Shown: positions 1 through 8,037, counted from the stretch's first letter. The stretch: 64,000 nucleotides of DNA from Neiella marina (GCF_002165625.1 NZ_NGNS01000003.1:186001-250000), one strand, 5' to 3'. A program made the numbers and translations. The notes: generated by a model from the sequence alone, not told the origin.

Positions 1-629
1 TGGGTTTGCTAACCACCTTGCTGGTATACGGATTAGCCCAATCCAAACAAGGTACTTCAGTGCTGATCTTGCTACTGGCTGGCGTTGCCATCGCCGCATT
101 CGCTGGTGCAGCAATCGGTTTTTTGAGCTACTTCGCCGATGACCAAAGTTTGCGACAACTGACCACATGGCAAATGGGATCACTCACTGGCGCCAATTCC
201 GCTAATTTATGGTTGGCATTTGCCACCGCCGTGATACTTGCCGTGGCGTTTCAATCCCGGGCAGCAGCGCTCAACGCATTGTTACTCGGCGAAGCGGAAG
301 CTCGCCATTTGGGCATTGCAGTTGAGCGCTTGAAGCTCGAATTGATCGCGCTTACCGCAGTAGGTGTCGGAGTCACGGTTGCTTGTGCTGGCATCATCGG
401 CTTTATTGGTTTGGTGGTGCCTCACTTGGTGCGCCTTACCACTGGCCCCAATCACCTGACATTATTGCCACTTTCTGGTTTGCTCGGCGCAGCTTTGCTG
501 ATGATTGCCGATCTGCTGGCCCGCACTTTGGTACAACCGGCTGAATTACCAGTGGGTTTATTGACCGCGCTGCTCGGTGCCCCTTTCTTCCTTGCCCTTT
601 TGATCCAACAGCGTAAACAGTGGAGCTAA
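1..629 (+). CDS. hmuU: Heme/cobalamin-type ABC transporter permease, partial (5' end outside window)
   Basis: This is the C-terminal part (about 208 residues) of a FecCD/BtuC-family inner-membrane permease, which normally has about 330 residues. The frame is open to the left edge, so the TTG at base 6 is not the real start. Several hydrophobic spans are visible, and the segment with EAEARHLGI followed by GIIGFIGLVVPHLVR is the family's cytoplasmic coupling region that contacts the ATPase. The family imports heme, siderophores or cobalamin with a periplasmic binding protein. One base separates its stop from the ATPase gene, so the two are surely cotranscribed. The heme assignment rests on the resemblance of the partner ATPase to HmuV and is less sure than the family. 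Confidence 0.85.
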   Translation, partial: GLLTTLLVYGLAQSKQGTSVLILLLAGVAIAAFAGAAIGFLSYFADDQSLRQLTTWQMGSLTGANSANLWLAFATAVILAVAFQSRAAALNALLLGEAEARHLGIAVERLKLELIALTAVGVGVTVACAGIIGFIGLVVPHLVRLTTGPNHLTLLPLSGLLGAALLMIADLLARTLVQPAELPVGLLTALLGAPFFLALLIQQRKQWS

Positions 630-630
630 C

Positions 631-1389
631 ATGCTAACTCTGAACAACATTAGCTATCGCGTTGGTCAACGGCAGTTGCTTGAAATTGATTCGTTGACCA
701 TTAACGGGGGCGAGCTAAGCGCGTTATTGGGCCCCAATGGCGCCGGAAAATCGACCTTACTAAAAGCCATCAGTGGGGACATTACCGCAGGCGGAATCAT
801 AGAATTGCACGGCAAACCCATGGCGCAATGGCCTTCGCTAGAGCGCGCGAAACATGTTGGCGTGTTGCCGCAACAAAGCCAACTGACTTTCCCATTTTCA
901 GCACTGGAAGTCGTAGCTCTGGGATTAACACCGCTGACCCTGTCTAAACAGCAAGGTCAGCAAGCGATCGAGCAAGTGATGACGGAGACCGACTGCTTGC
1001 GCTTCGCCAAACGTTCGTTTCCGTCGCTATCTGGTGGCGAGCGACAGCGAGTGCAACTAGCTCGTGTGTTACTGCAACTGAGTCAAGCACACACCACTCC
1101 TCTGCTGTTGTTGGATGAGCCAACTTCAGCTCAGGATTTAGGCCAACAGCACCAGATCTTAGCGCTGGCTCAATCTCTCGCCCATCAACGCGGCTTCGCT
1201 GTCCTCGCGGTACTGCACGATTTGAATCAGGTATTGCAGTACTGCGACCATTGCGCCTTACTCGAAAGTGGCAAAGTCGTCTCTCAAGGTAGCCCAGAAG
1301 TAGTTTTGGCAACGGATACAATTGCCCAATACTGGCAGCACCAGGTTGAACGAGTTGAACTCGCCAATGGCCGAGTTGCGGTGTTCTAG
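631..1389 (+). CDS. hmuV: Heme ABC transporter ATP-binding protein
   Basis: This 252-residue ABC ATPase energises the permease encoded just upstream. Visible motifs are Walker A GPNGAGKST near residue 34, the signature LSGGERQRV near 133, Walker B LLLLDEPTSA near 157 and the switch histidine in VLHDLNQ near 194. Length and order fit HmuV/FecE-type subunits, and the DEPTSAQD form after Walker B is common in HmuV. The ATG lies one base after the permease stop, with a GGAG-like site inside the end of that gene, so translational coupling is likely. No Fur box can be judged because the operon start is outside the window. The substrate could also be another siderophore or cobalamin. Confidence 0.87.
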   Translation: MLTLNNISYRVGQRQLLEIDSLTINGGELSALLGPNGAGKSTLLKAISGDITAGGIIELHGKPMAQWPSLERAKHVGVLPQQSQLTFPFSALEVVALGLTPLTLSKQQGQQAIEQVMTETDCLRFAKRSFPSLSGGERQRVQLARVLLQLSQAHTTPLLLLDEPTSAQDLGQQHQILALAQSLAHQRGFAVLAVLHDLNQVLQYCDHCALLESGKVVSQGSPEVVLATDTIAQYWQHQVERVELANGRVAVF

Positions 1390-1482
1390 CTGAGCAGCAG
1401 GCTGAATAACTTGTTGGCTTCTACACTGGACGGACTTGAGCGTCATCGAATAGCGATGCTTGGTGGCTTCCACGCACCGTTC

Positions 1483-1579
1483 GGAACAAATAATTCAACA
1501 ACAAGACGCCGTAAAATCATCCCTGATGGCTCTGCTGCTGCGTCCTGCAGCAGAAGCTTGTTGTTGAACTATTTGCTCC
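1483..1579 (+). repeat. Palindromic intergenic element, copy 1
   Basis: Arms of 23 bp (1483-1505 and 1557-1579) are inverted copies with two mismatches; the left arm begins GGAACAAATAATTC. They enclose a 51-bp core (1506-1556) that contains CGCCGTAAAATCATCCC and a short inner hairpin built on CTGCTGC and GCAGCAG. The same core occurs in copy 2 inside the array and, inverted, in copy 3 between scpA and scpB. The element resembles REP- or MITE-like non-coding repeats, but I cannot assign a named family. Confidence 0.8.
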
Positions 1580-1794
1580 TCCTTCCAAATCCCGCTGACG
1601 ACTCCGCTAAAGAGCCCTCGTCGACAACGAACAGCTAGTTATTCAGAAAGCTCGGATTGACTGCCGCCTTTTGAGAAGGCATCAAGTATCGCTGTGAGGT
1701 GCTTCAGCCGGAATGGATGCCGGGTGTAGAGCGTTCCATGGATGGACTTGAGCGTCACCGAATAGCGATGCTTGGTGGCTGTCACGCTACCTTC

Positions 1795-1891
1795 GGAACA
1801 AATAATTCAACAACAAGACGCCGTAAAATCATCCCTGATGGCTCTGCTGCTGCGTCCTGCAGCAGAAGCTTGATGTTGAACTATTTGCTCC
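1795..1891 (+). repeat. Palindromic intergenic element, copy 2
   Basis: This copy lies 312 bp after copy 1 and is nearly identical to it, with the same 51-bp core and the same arms (1795-1817 and 1869-1891). One visible change, CTTGTTG to CTTGATG, breaks a pair in the right arm. It was probably made by tandem duplication of the whole 312-bp unit rather than by a separate insertion. Confidence 0.8.
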
Positions 1892-2391
1892 TCCTTCCAA
1901 GTCCCGCTGACGACTCCGCTAAAGAGTCCTCGTCGACAACGAACAGCTAGTTATTCAGAAAGTTCGGATTGACTGCCGCCTTTTGAGAAGGCATCAAGTC
2001 TCGCTGTGAGGTGCTTCAACCGGCATGGATGCCGGATGTAGAGCGCTCCATGGATGGACTTGAGCGTCACCGAATAGCGATGCTTGGTGGCTGTCATGCA
2101 CTGTTCGAACAGATAGCCCCTTCAGAGAAGGCATCAAGTCTCGCTGTGAGGTGCTTCAGCCGGCATGGATGTCGGATGTAGAGCGTTCCATGGATGGACT
2201 TGAGCGTCACCGAATAGCGATGCTTGGTAGCTGTCATGCACTGTTCGAACAGATAGCCCCTTCAGAGAAGGCATCAAGTCTCGCTGTTAGGTGCTTCAGC
2301 CGGCATGGATGTCGGATGTAGAGCGTTCCATGGATGGACTTGAGCGTCACCGAATAGTGATATTTGATGCCTTCTGTACACTAATTAGAAT

Positions 2392-2465
2392 CGTTACCAG
2401 TAACGTATTTGATGCTGCGATCAAACACAGTTTTTGATTGCAAATTGAGCAAATAGCAATAAAAT
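2392..2465 (+). promoter_or_regulatory. Candidate promoter and operator palindromes of the sugar efflux gene
   Basis: Two palindromes precede the efflux gene: CGTTAC-CA-GTAACG at 2392-2405 and TTTGAT-N6-ATCAAA at 2408-2425. Just downstream is a plausible sigma-70 promoter, TTGCAA at 2438-2443 and TAAAAT at 2460-2465, with a 16-bp spacer. The transcript would start about 50 bases before the ATG at 2524. The palindromes sit where a repressor or activator could act, but I cannot name one; the WYL regulator next door is a possible candidate only by position. Confidence 0.4.
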
Positions 2466-2523
2466 GTATGCGCTTTCTTTCACATTTTTTCTTGAGCCAT
2501 ACTCGTAGGCTTGGCACTATTTA

Positions 2524-3777
2524 ATGAAGATGAGACTTTTTTCAGCACTAGCAACGCTACAAGGCGATGCTGGGCGACTTTTCGTGGTCAACAGCCTAAC
2601 GGCTATGTCATATAGCCTGATCATGCCGATCATGAGCTATTTCTTGATCAAGCACCTGCAAACGCCACCGTCATACATCGGCATCTACACGATCGCAACA
2701 GCTCTCTCGGGCATTTTGTTCAGCCAGCTTCTTGGCAACTTGTTAGACCGTGGCAAACCCGGCTTACCTTTGTTTACCGCGGCAATGGTTTCTGCGCTGC
2801 TTGCTGGCGTAGCATTCGCTAACGCCACTAATTTCTGGCAAGCGCTGCTTGCCGGTATTGTCCTGATGGGGTTTGCCAGCGCCAGTTTCCCGCTATTGTT
2901 AGCCATGATCCGCAACTATGCAGACAACAGCGGTAAAAACAGTTTAGCGATCAACTCACAAATGCGATGTGGTGTGTCATTGGTGTGGATTATTGGTCCA
3001 ACCATGGCCTTTACCACTGTCGACTTGCTGGGCTTTTCGGCCAATTTCTATCTATCAGCTTTGCTGTGTTTGCTGGTCATTGTCATGGCTTGGACCTGCC
3101 TACCAAGTCTTACCATGGTGAAAAAACCAGATGCTGTCGAGCAACCTAAAGGTACTTTGTCGTTGCAACTGTGGCTGCTCGGCGCGGTGATGATGATGGG
3201 TAATCTGGCAAACACTTTGTATCTCACCGCATTGCCACTCTACTTAACGGAAGAATTGGCGCTGCCAGTGTCGCTACCGGGCATGCTGATGGGGCTCACA
3301 GCTGGACTCGAAATTCCAATCATGCTGTTAGTACCGCGCTGGGCGGCACGCTTCGGCCAATACCGTATTTTTGCCATCGGCTTTGGTTTCGCGTTGCTGT
3401 TTTATGCTGGGCTACAAATCGCCGAGTCGCCGTTGCATTTGTTTGTCCTGCAAGCATTCAATGCTATTTACTTTGGCATCTTTGCTGGACTGGGCATCAG
3501 CTTGATTCAGGATGCCGCTAGCACTCGGTTAGGTTTTGCCTCGGCGTTTTACACCAATACCATGCGCACCGGCATGATGTGTGGCACTGCGTTAGCTGGT
3601 TTGCTGGCACAATTTTGGAGCTTCAAACAGGCTTTACTGGGTTCTGTCGTTGCAACTCTGCTAGCCATTGGTGTGATGTCTTGTATCGTCTGGTTGCGTC
3701 GTCGCAGCAGCAACGACAACAATCCAATGCAAGATCAGACTACTGACGTTGACGCAATCGGTAGCCCGGCGCAATAG
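2524..3777 (+). CDS. SetA-like sugar efflux transporter (major facilitator superfamily)
   Basis: This 417-residue inner-membrane protein has the twelve hydrophobic spans of the major facilitator superfamily. Local resemblance to the E. coli Set sugar efflux pumps is strong: LLAMIRNYADNS followed by WIIGP in the first half, and LMGLTAGLEIPIM and LQAFNAIYFGIFAGLGI in the second half. The family exports sugars and sugar analogues in exchange for protons; the exact substrate here cannot be told. It is a single gene with its own promoter region. Its last 38 bases overlap the end of the convergent WYL regulator gene, so the C-terminal tail after the last span is shared coding DNA. Confidence 0.82.
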   Translation: MKMRLFSALATLQGDAGRLFVVNSLTAMSYSLIMPIMSYFLIKHLQTPPSYIGIYTIATALSGILFSQLLGNLLDRGKPGLPLFTAAMVSALLAGVAFANATNFWQALLAGIVLMGFASASFPLLLAMIRNYADNSGKNSLAINSQMRCGVSLVWIIGPTMAFTTVDLLGFSANFYLSALLCLLVIVMAWTCLPSLTMVKKPDAVEQPKGTLSLQLWLLGAVMMMGNLANTLYLTALPLYLTEELALPVSLPGMLMGLTAGLEIPIMLLVPRWAARFGQYRIFAIGFGFALLFYAGLQIAESPLHLFVLQAFNAIYFGIFAGLGISLIQDAASTRLGFASAFYTNTMRTGMMCGTALAGLLAQFWSFKQALLGSVVATLLAIGVMSCIVWLRRRSSNDNNPMQDQTTDVDAIGSPAQ

Positions 3778-4624
3778 CCAGCTCTTCAATACCATCGAGC
3801 ACTTTACTGTTGCGCAAATACAATTGATACTCCGGCCCACGCAAACTTGCCATGCCGGAGCAATCAACGTTCCAACGCCGCAATAGATACCCTGCCAGCG
3901 CCACTTTGGTGTTAATCATCAACACCCCGTTGTCCATACCGTAATCCATCTCAATGGCTTGTGGATGCTGGATATTGGCTGGATGGGCGACTAACTCCAA
4001 GGTCAATGGCGCTTGCCAATGGGTGTCGTAACCGGACATTTCAACTTCATCGACAGTCTCTGCCAACACCTCAACCTTGCTTAGTCGGGTGAGAACAAAA
4101 TCTCGGAATGATTCGGTTTTGCGATCATAGGCTCTAACATGCCAACGCAAGCCATTATCGACAATAGTATGCGGTACTAATTCGCGCTCACTGGTACCAC
4201 TACTCAGCGAGGTGTAAGTCACTCGCACTGGCCGTTTATTGATCACTGCTTGTGACAAGCGCGCCACGATAAAAATATCAGGTACATTGAGCTGAGTCGG
4301 GGCTGTGACAGGAAACTGGACATCGCCAACAGCATCAAAACCATCGGAAATTTGATAGGCAATTTTCATCAACGAAGTGCGTGGGTCGTGATGGTAAAGT
4401 GGGCTGAACTTATTGGTGATAAAGTACTTTTTTTCTGCGTTGTCGTACGCCATGTTATTTGGCGCTGACTCTTTGTAGAGCGATAAATCGCGACTAGCGG
4501 CAGCTAAACCCAGTTCAAAACGATTGACGATTTCACTGCGAGTTACAAAACCGGTGAATAGTAACTTGAAATCGATGTAGGCAAGGCGTTGTTTTTGCGA
4601 GAAGTTAACTTGTTCCAGTGTCAC
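3740..4624 (-). CDS. WYL-domain transcriptional regulator
   Basis: This is a 294-residue cytoplasmic regulator. The N-terminus (about residues 10-70) looks like a winged helix-turn-helix, with TRSEIVNRFELGLAAASRDL as the likely recognition region. Residues about 125-205 form a WYL domain, seen in the stretch from VINKRPVRVTYTSLSSG through LRWHVRAYDRKTESF to FVLTRLSKVEV. WYL domains bind nucleotide or other small ligands, and such proteins control DNA repair, defence or metabolism in different bacteria. The start is GTG with only a weak upstream site. The 3' end overlaps the convergent efflux gene by 38 bases. No target is evident; it is an unassigned member of the family. Confidence 0.78.
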   Translation of the reverse strand: MTLEQVNFSQKQRLAYIDFKLLFTGFVTRSEIVNRFELGLAAASRDLSLYKESAPNNMAYDNAEKKYFITNKFSPLYHHDPRTSLMKIAYQISDGFDAVGDVQFPVTAPTQLNVPDIFIVARLSQAVINKRPVRVTYTSLSSGTSERELVPHTIVDNGLRWHVRAYDRKTESFRDFVLTRLSKVEVLAETVDEVEMSGYDTHWQAPLTLELVAHPANIQHPQAIEMDYGMDNGVLMINTKVALAGYLLRRWNVDCSGMASLRGPEYQLYLRNSKVLDGIEELAIAPGYRLRQRQ

Positions 4625-4706
4625 TGCAATTCCCTATTCAGATCCGGCGAGGTGCCAATTCAGTAAGAGCTACAGTGTGTATCATTTTGATACGAGCATC
4701 AAGTGG

Positions 4707-5384
4707 TCAGTTTGGGTCTTTAGCGACCGCCTCCGCAACGACGGAAAGTTCTGTATTGGCGCGCTCTGTTTTAGCCTTAGCTTCTGTTTGGTTGCTCGAT
4801 TCAGCCTCGTTAAGTAACGGATATTCGTTAGCCAACGCCAGTTCCCGAGCATTTTCGGGCATATCAAGTTCAGGTAAGTCACTGAGGCTTTTGAGACCAA
4901 AATAGTCAAGAAATTCAGCAGTTGTTGCCCACAACGATGGCCTTCCCGGCACTTCTTTATGGCCAACAGACTTAATCCACCCGCGCTCTTGCAAGGTTTT
5001 CATGATTTGCGATGACACCGAAACGCCGCGCACGTCTTCAATTTCAGCCCGAGTGATCGGCTGACGATAAGCAATGAGTGACAAGGTTTCGAGTGTCGCC
5101 CGGGAATAGCGTGGCGCACGTTCGGTCCACATCAAGGCAATTTGTTCACTGACCACGGGGGCTGTTTGAAAACGGAAACCCGAAGCAACTTCAATTAGGT
5201 TAACCCCTCGCGATAAGTAGTCTTGCCTGAGCCGCTCAAGCGCTTCGCGGATCCTTGGCAGTGGCACCGCGAATTGCTGCAACACCGAATCACGCAATGC
5301 CACCGGCGTCATCGGTTGATCAGCGACAAATAAGGCTGCTTCAATCACTTGGGCAAGTTGGTCGTCGTTAATCGGTTTTGCCAT
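4707..5384 (-). CDS. scpB: Segregation and condensation protein B
   Basis: ScpB (225 residues) is the winged-helix kleisin-associated subunit that joins ScpA and an SMC ATPase in the condensin complex that compacts and segregates the chromosome. Typical family segments are visible: VIEAALFVADQPMT at the start, then TLSLIAYRQPITRAEIEDVRGV, and GWIKSVGHKEVPGRPSLWAT followed by TAEFLDYFGL. A charged, low-complexity tail of about 45 residues follows. It lies downstream of scpA on the same strand, but 306 bases separate the two, far more than the usual close spacing. That gap holds a palindromic repeat, so cotranscription is probable but may be modulated. Confidence 0.93.
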   Translation of the reverse strand: MAKPINDDQLAQVIEAALFVADQPMTPVALRDSVLQQFAVPLPRIREALERLRQDYLSRGVNLIEVASGFRFQTAPVVSEQIALMWTERAPRYSRATLETLSLIAYRQPITRAEIEDVRGVSVSSQIMKTLQERGWIKSVGHKEVPGRPSLWATTAEFLDYFGLKSLSDLPELDMPENARELALANEYPLLNEAESSNQTEAKAKTERANTELSVVAEAVAKDPN

Positions 5385-5555
5385 TTTCTGCTGATAACTC
5401 CGGTTTAATCGCTGTCGTTAGTTTTTGTTAACTAGCGTAAACAATTGCTTGTATTAGTTAAATAGCCCGAGCAATCGGCTGTTTTAATTAAGTAGCCCAA
5501 GCTATCGCCAGCAAAATTCGACATCACTATAGAAGGCCAAAAGCTTACGTTGAAG

Positions 5556-5653
5556 GGTTCTATGGTTTGTTGTGTGAGCTTCTGCTGCATGGATGCAGCA
5601 GTAGAGCCATCAGGGATGATTTTACGGCGTCTCTCACAACACACCATAGAGCC
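5556..5653 (-). repeat. Palindromic intergenic element, copy 3 (between scpA and scpB)
   Basis: The core (5579-5630) is the reverse complement of the cores at 1506-1556 and 1818-1868. It shares AGAGCCATCAGGGATGATTT exactly and has an inner hairpin CTGCTGCAT-GG-ATGCAGCAG. The arms (5556-5578 and 5631-5653) are again 23 bp and 20 of 23 positions pair, but their sequence (starting GGTTCTATGG) is unrelated to the arms of the other copies. The rest of the 306-bp scpA-scpB gap holds two diverged units around TAGCCC(G/A)AGC(A/T)ATCG at 5463-5510 and no gene I can support. Confidence 0.8.
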
Positions 5654-5690
5654 TTTCATAACTACAAATTTCAGCAGCATCTAAACGGCA

Positions 5691-6545
5691 TCACGCAGCC
5701 TTCGCTCGGACATGGATTTGGCCAAACTGTTCAGCTTGAGTTAGCTCTAACAGCTGCTCTTTGGCCAATTCCAAAATGGCCAAAAAGGTGACTACCACAC
5801 CACCCTTGCCTTCTTCTAAATCAAACAGTTTATCGAAGCTGACAAATTTTCCGTGCTGCAGTGTTTCCAACACGCGAGTCATGCGCTCACGAGTTGATAG
5901 CGCTTCGCGCTCGACCTGATGATGGTCAAATGCCTGCGCTCGTTTGACCACACCAGCAAATGCCATCATTAGATCGTCCAGCTCCACATCCGGCAACAAC
6001 TTGGTCGGCTTAACTGTGTCATCAAGCTCGGCTTTGGCGCAAAAGAAATCTCGCTCATTGCGTGGCAGCTGCTCAATTTCCTCGGCCTTGCGCTTAAACA
6101 GCTCGTACTCTTGCAAGCGCCGCAACAACTCTGCGCGTGGATCAGATTCCTCTGTCTCATCGTCTGAGTGGCGTGGCAATAGCATGCGCGATTTTAGTTC
6201 AGCTAATAGTGCCGCCATGAGGAGATAATCAGCAGCTAATTCCAGTTTCAGCTCTTCCATCAGCGCGATGTATTCCATGTATTGCTCGGTAATTTCTAGC
6301 ACCGGCAAATCAAGAATGTCGAGCTTATTACGTCGAATGAGATACAGCAGCAAATCCATTGGTCCTTCGAATACGTCGAGGATAACGGCCAATGCTTCCG
6401 GCGGAATATAGAGATCTTGAGGTTGGTCAGTAAACGCCTCGCCGCGAACATAGCCCAGCGGCAAGGGTTGTTGTTGCGTCGGGCTTTGCGTTGATGTTTC
6501 GGCTTGCTTACTGGCTGATGCTTGCAGCGGCGCAACCTCGTTCAT
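5691..6545 (-). CDS. scpA: Segregation and condensation protein A (kleisin)
   Basis: ScpA (284 residues) is the kleisin that bridges the SMC heads together with ScpB. After a glutamine- and serine-rich N-terminal extension of about 45 residues comes the family hallmark VFEGPMDLLLYLIRRNKLDI, then EITEQYMEYI and LAADYLLMAALLAELKSRMLLP. The C-terminal winged-helix part begins near residue 205 (VSFDKLFDLEEGKGGVVVTF). Three bases separate its ATG from the stop of yciO, so yciO and scpA form a transcription unit, probably with yciV upstream. This yciV-yciO-scpA-scpB order is common in marine gammaproteobacteria; the rluB that often follows scpB is absent here. Confidence 0.94.
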   Translation of the reverse strand: MNEVAPLQASASKQAETSTQSPTQQQPLPLGYVRGEAFTDQPQDLYIPPEALAVILDVFEGPMDLLLYLIRRNKLDILDLPVLEITEQYMEYIALMEELKLELAADYLLMAALLAELKSRMLLPRHSDDETEESDPRAELLRRLQEYELFKRKAEEIEQLPRNERDFFCAKAELDDTVKPTKLLPDVELDDLMMAFAGVVKRAQAFDHHQVEREALSTRERMTRVLETLQHGKFVSFDKLFDLEEGKGGVVVTFLAILELAKEQLLELTQAEQFGQIHVRAKAA

Positions 6546-6548
6546 GGC

Positions 6549-7169
6549 TTAGGCAAACACGTCTGGATCGCCCTGGCCCACTCGCGCGATCACAGGTTCA
6601 TCATCACTGAAATCCACCACTGTGGTTGGCGATTCGCCAAGGTGGCCACCATTAATAATCAAATCAACCTGATGCTCGAGACGATCGCGAATTTCCTCTG
6701 GATCAGATTCGGCAACGTCGCTGTCTGGCAGGATCAAGGTCGTCGACATCAGCGGTTCACCGAGGGCTTCAAGCAATGCCAAGGCAATGGTGTTGTCCGG
6801 CACACGAATACCAATGGTTTTCTTTTTCGGGTTGAGTAACCGACGTGGCACTTCCTTGGTGGCTTTAAAGATAAAGGTGTAAGCACCCGGCGTGTTATTA
6901 CGGATCAAACGAAACGCCGAGTTTTCTACTTTGGCGTATAGGCTTAGCTCCGATAGGTCGCGGCACACCAAAGTAAAATTATGATCTTTATCGATTTTAC
7001 GGATCCGGCAAATTCGCTCTAGTGCTTTCTTGTCACCAATATGGCAACCAATGGCGTAGCCGGAATCTGTCGGATAAATCACTACGCCGCCATTGCGAAT
7101 AATGGCAGCCGCTTGGTTAATCAGTCTCGCTTGAGGGTTGTCGGGATGAACATAAAAAAATTGACTCAT
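6549..7169 (-). CDS. yciO: YciO family protein (Sua5/YrdC-type threonylcarbamoyl-AMP synthase fold)
   Basis: This 206-residue protein aligns along its full length by eye with E. coli YciO: it starts MSQFFYVHPDNPQARLINQA and has GGVVIYPTDSGYAIGC, ERICRIRKIDKDHNFTLVCR and PGAYTFIFKATKEVPRRLL. The family shares the fold of the enzymes that make threonylcarbamoyl-AMP for tRNA modification, but YciO itself is a paralogue whose cellular role is less clear. A CAGGAA site lies eight bases before the ATG. It sits between yciV and scpA, and in E. coli too yciO is next to yciV and the trp operon. Confidence 0.93.
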   Translation of the reverse strand: MSQFFYVHPDNPQARLINQAAAIIRNGGVVIYPTDSGYAIGCHIGDKKALERICRIRKIDKDHNFTLVCRDLSELSLYAKVENSAFRLIRNNTPGAYTFIFKATKEVPRRLLNPKKKTIGIRVPDNTIALALLEALGEPLMSTTLILPDSDVAESDPEEIRDRLEHQVDLIINGGHLGESPTTVVDFSDDEPVIARVGQGDPDVFA

Positions 7170-7191
7170 GGCCGGGTTCCTGTTGTTTTGT

Positions 7192-8037
7192 TCACGCCTG
7201 CGTTGGTGTTAGCCAGCCGTCCCAAACGGGAGTCAAGTCTGTCGGGAGTTCAAGACTTCGGCCTAATTCTCGGCGCCCGGCAGGAAAGTGAAAATCAGAG
7301 CCCTGCGAGGCGAGTAAATTGTATTGTCTGGCTAATTCGGCCAACTTCTGGCGTTGCGCCGGTGTTTGCTGGCATTGTGCCACTTCAATGGCATCGCCGC
7401 CAGCATCACTAAATTCATCCAATAACTTGATCAGCCAATTGCCGGCCAACTGGTAATCCAGTGGGTGAGCAAGAACCGCCCGTCCCCCTGCGGCTTGAAT
7501 AGCTTCAACAGCTTCGGCAATTGAACACCATGGTGGCGCAACGTAGGCATTTCGGCCCTTACGTAAATACTTTTTAAAGGCTGTTTTCTCCAAGCTGACC
7601 CAACCTTCCTTGACCAGCAGTCGAGCAAAATGAGACCGTGTCACTTGCCCACCCAAAGCAAGGGACGACACTTTAGACCAGCAATTTTCTAGCCCTTTGC
7701 GTTGAAGACGGGCAGCGATCGTCATCGCTCTGGTAAGGCGCCGCTCAGCTTGTTGTCCCAACAAGGTTGTGATCGCCGGATGCCGAACATCAAAGTTCAA
7801 TCCGACAATATGTATTTCCAAGCCGTGCCAAGCACAAGAAATTTCTACGCCATTGATGATTTGGATGCGAGGGTTTACCGCTTCGGCAGCTTGTCGAAGT
7901 TTAGCAATACCCTCAATGGAATCATGATCGGTCAGTGCCATGACATTGACCTGCATATTGCTGGCGCGCAAAAGCAACTCCTGCGGCGTCAAGGTGCCAT
8001 CAGAGCATGTGCTGTGACAATGCAAATCAATTTTCAT
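7192..8037 (-). CDS. yciV: PHP-domain RNase AM / 3',5'-nucleoside bisphosphate phosphatase (YciV, TrpH)
   Basis: This 281-residue PHP-family metal-dependent phosphoesterase opens with MKIDLHCHSTCSDGTLTP, the first metal-binding motif (HCH). ALTDHDSIEG supplies the second, GVEISCAWHGLEIHIVG the third, and SQGSDFHFPAGR the last near residue 250. Known members hydrolyse the 3' phosphate of 3',5'-bisphosphonucleotides and trim the 5' ends of rRNA. It is transcribed divergently from the trp region, an arrangement also seen in E. coli. The same strand continues into yciO 22 bases later, so it is probably first in the yciV-yciO-scpA-scpB unit. Confidence 0.92.
   Translation of the reverse strand: MKIDLHCHSTCSDGTLTPQELLLRASNMQVNVMALTDHDSIEGIAKLRQAAEAVNPRIQIINGVEISCAWHGLEIHIVGLNFDVRHPAITTLLGQQAERRLTRAMTIAARLQRKGLENCWSKVSSLALGGQVTRSHFARLLVKEGWVSLEKTAFKKYLRKGRNAYVAPPWCSIAEAVEAIQAAGGRAVLAHPLDYQLAGNWLIKLLDEFSDAGGDAIEVAQCQQTPAQRQKLAELARQYNLLASQGSDFHFPAGRRELGRSLELPTDLTPVWDGWLTPTQA

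Larger units (their letters stand above)
1424..2364. repeat. Tandem repeat array with two unit lengths (312, 312, 140, 140 bp and a partial unit)
   Basis: The motif GGACTTGAGCGTC recurs at 1432, 1744, 2056, 2196 and 2336, giving exact spacings of 312, 312, 140 and 140 bp. Flanking sequence such as GAATAGCGATGCTTGGT, AGAAGGCATCAAGT and GCTGTGAGGTGCTTCA is shared by all full units with few changes. The 140-bp units equal the 312-bp units minus a central block of about 172 bp, and that block holds a palindromic element (1483-1579 and 1795-1891). This array fills most of the 1.1-kb gap between hmuV and the sugar efflux gene. Open frames inside it (1411-1638 and 1699-1950) just translate the repeats and are not believed. 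No transposase is present. Its function is unknown. Confidence 0.9.

Noticed and set aside
944-1321. 125-codon frame opposite hmuV
   Set aside because: It is a shadow of the ABC ATPase gene on the other strand, with no start signals.
1411-1950. Two similar open frames of 75 and 83 codons that could be a small repeated protein family
   Set aside because: They are translations of the tandem repeat unit and its palindromic element, have no ribosome sites, and their likeness follows from the DNA repeat.
1424-2364. CRISPR array
   Set aside because: The repeat units are 140-312 bp with no alternating short repeats and unique spacers, and no cas genes are near.
5432-5680. 82-codon minus-strand frame between scpA and scpB
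   Set aside because: It runs straight through the palindromic element and short repeats, has no family likeness and no ribosome site.
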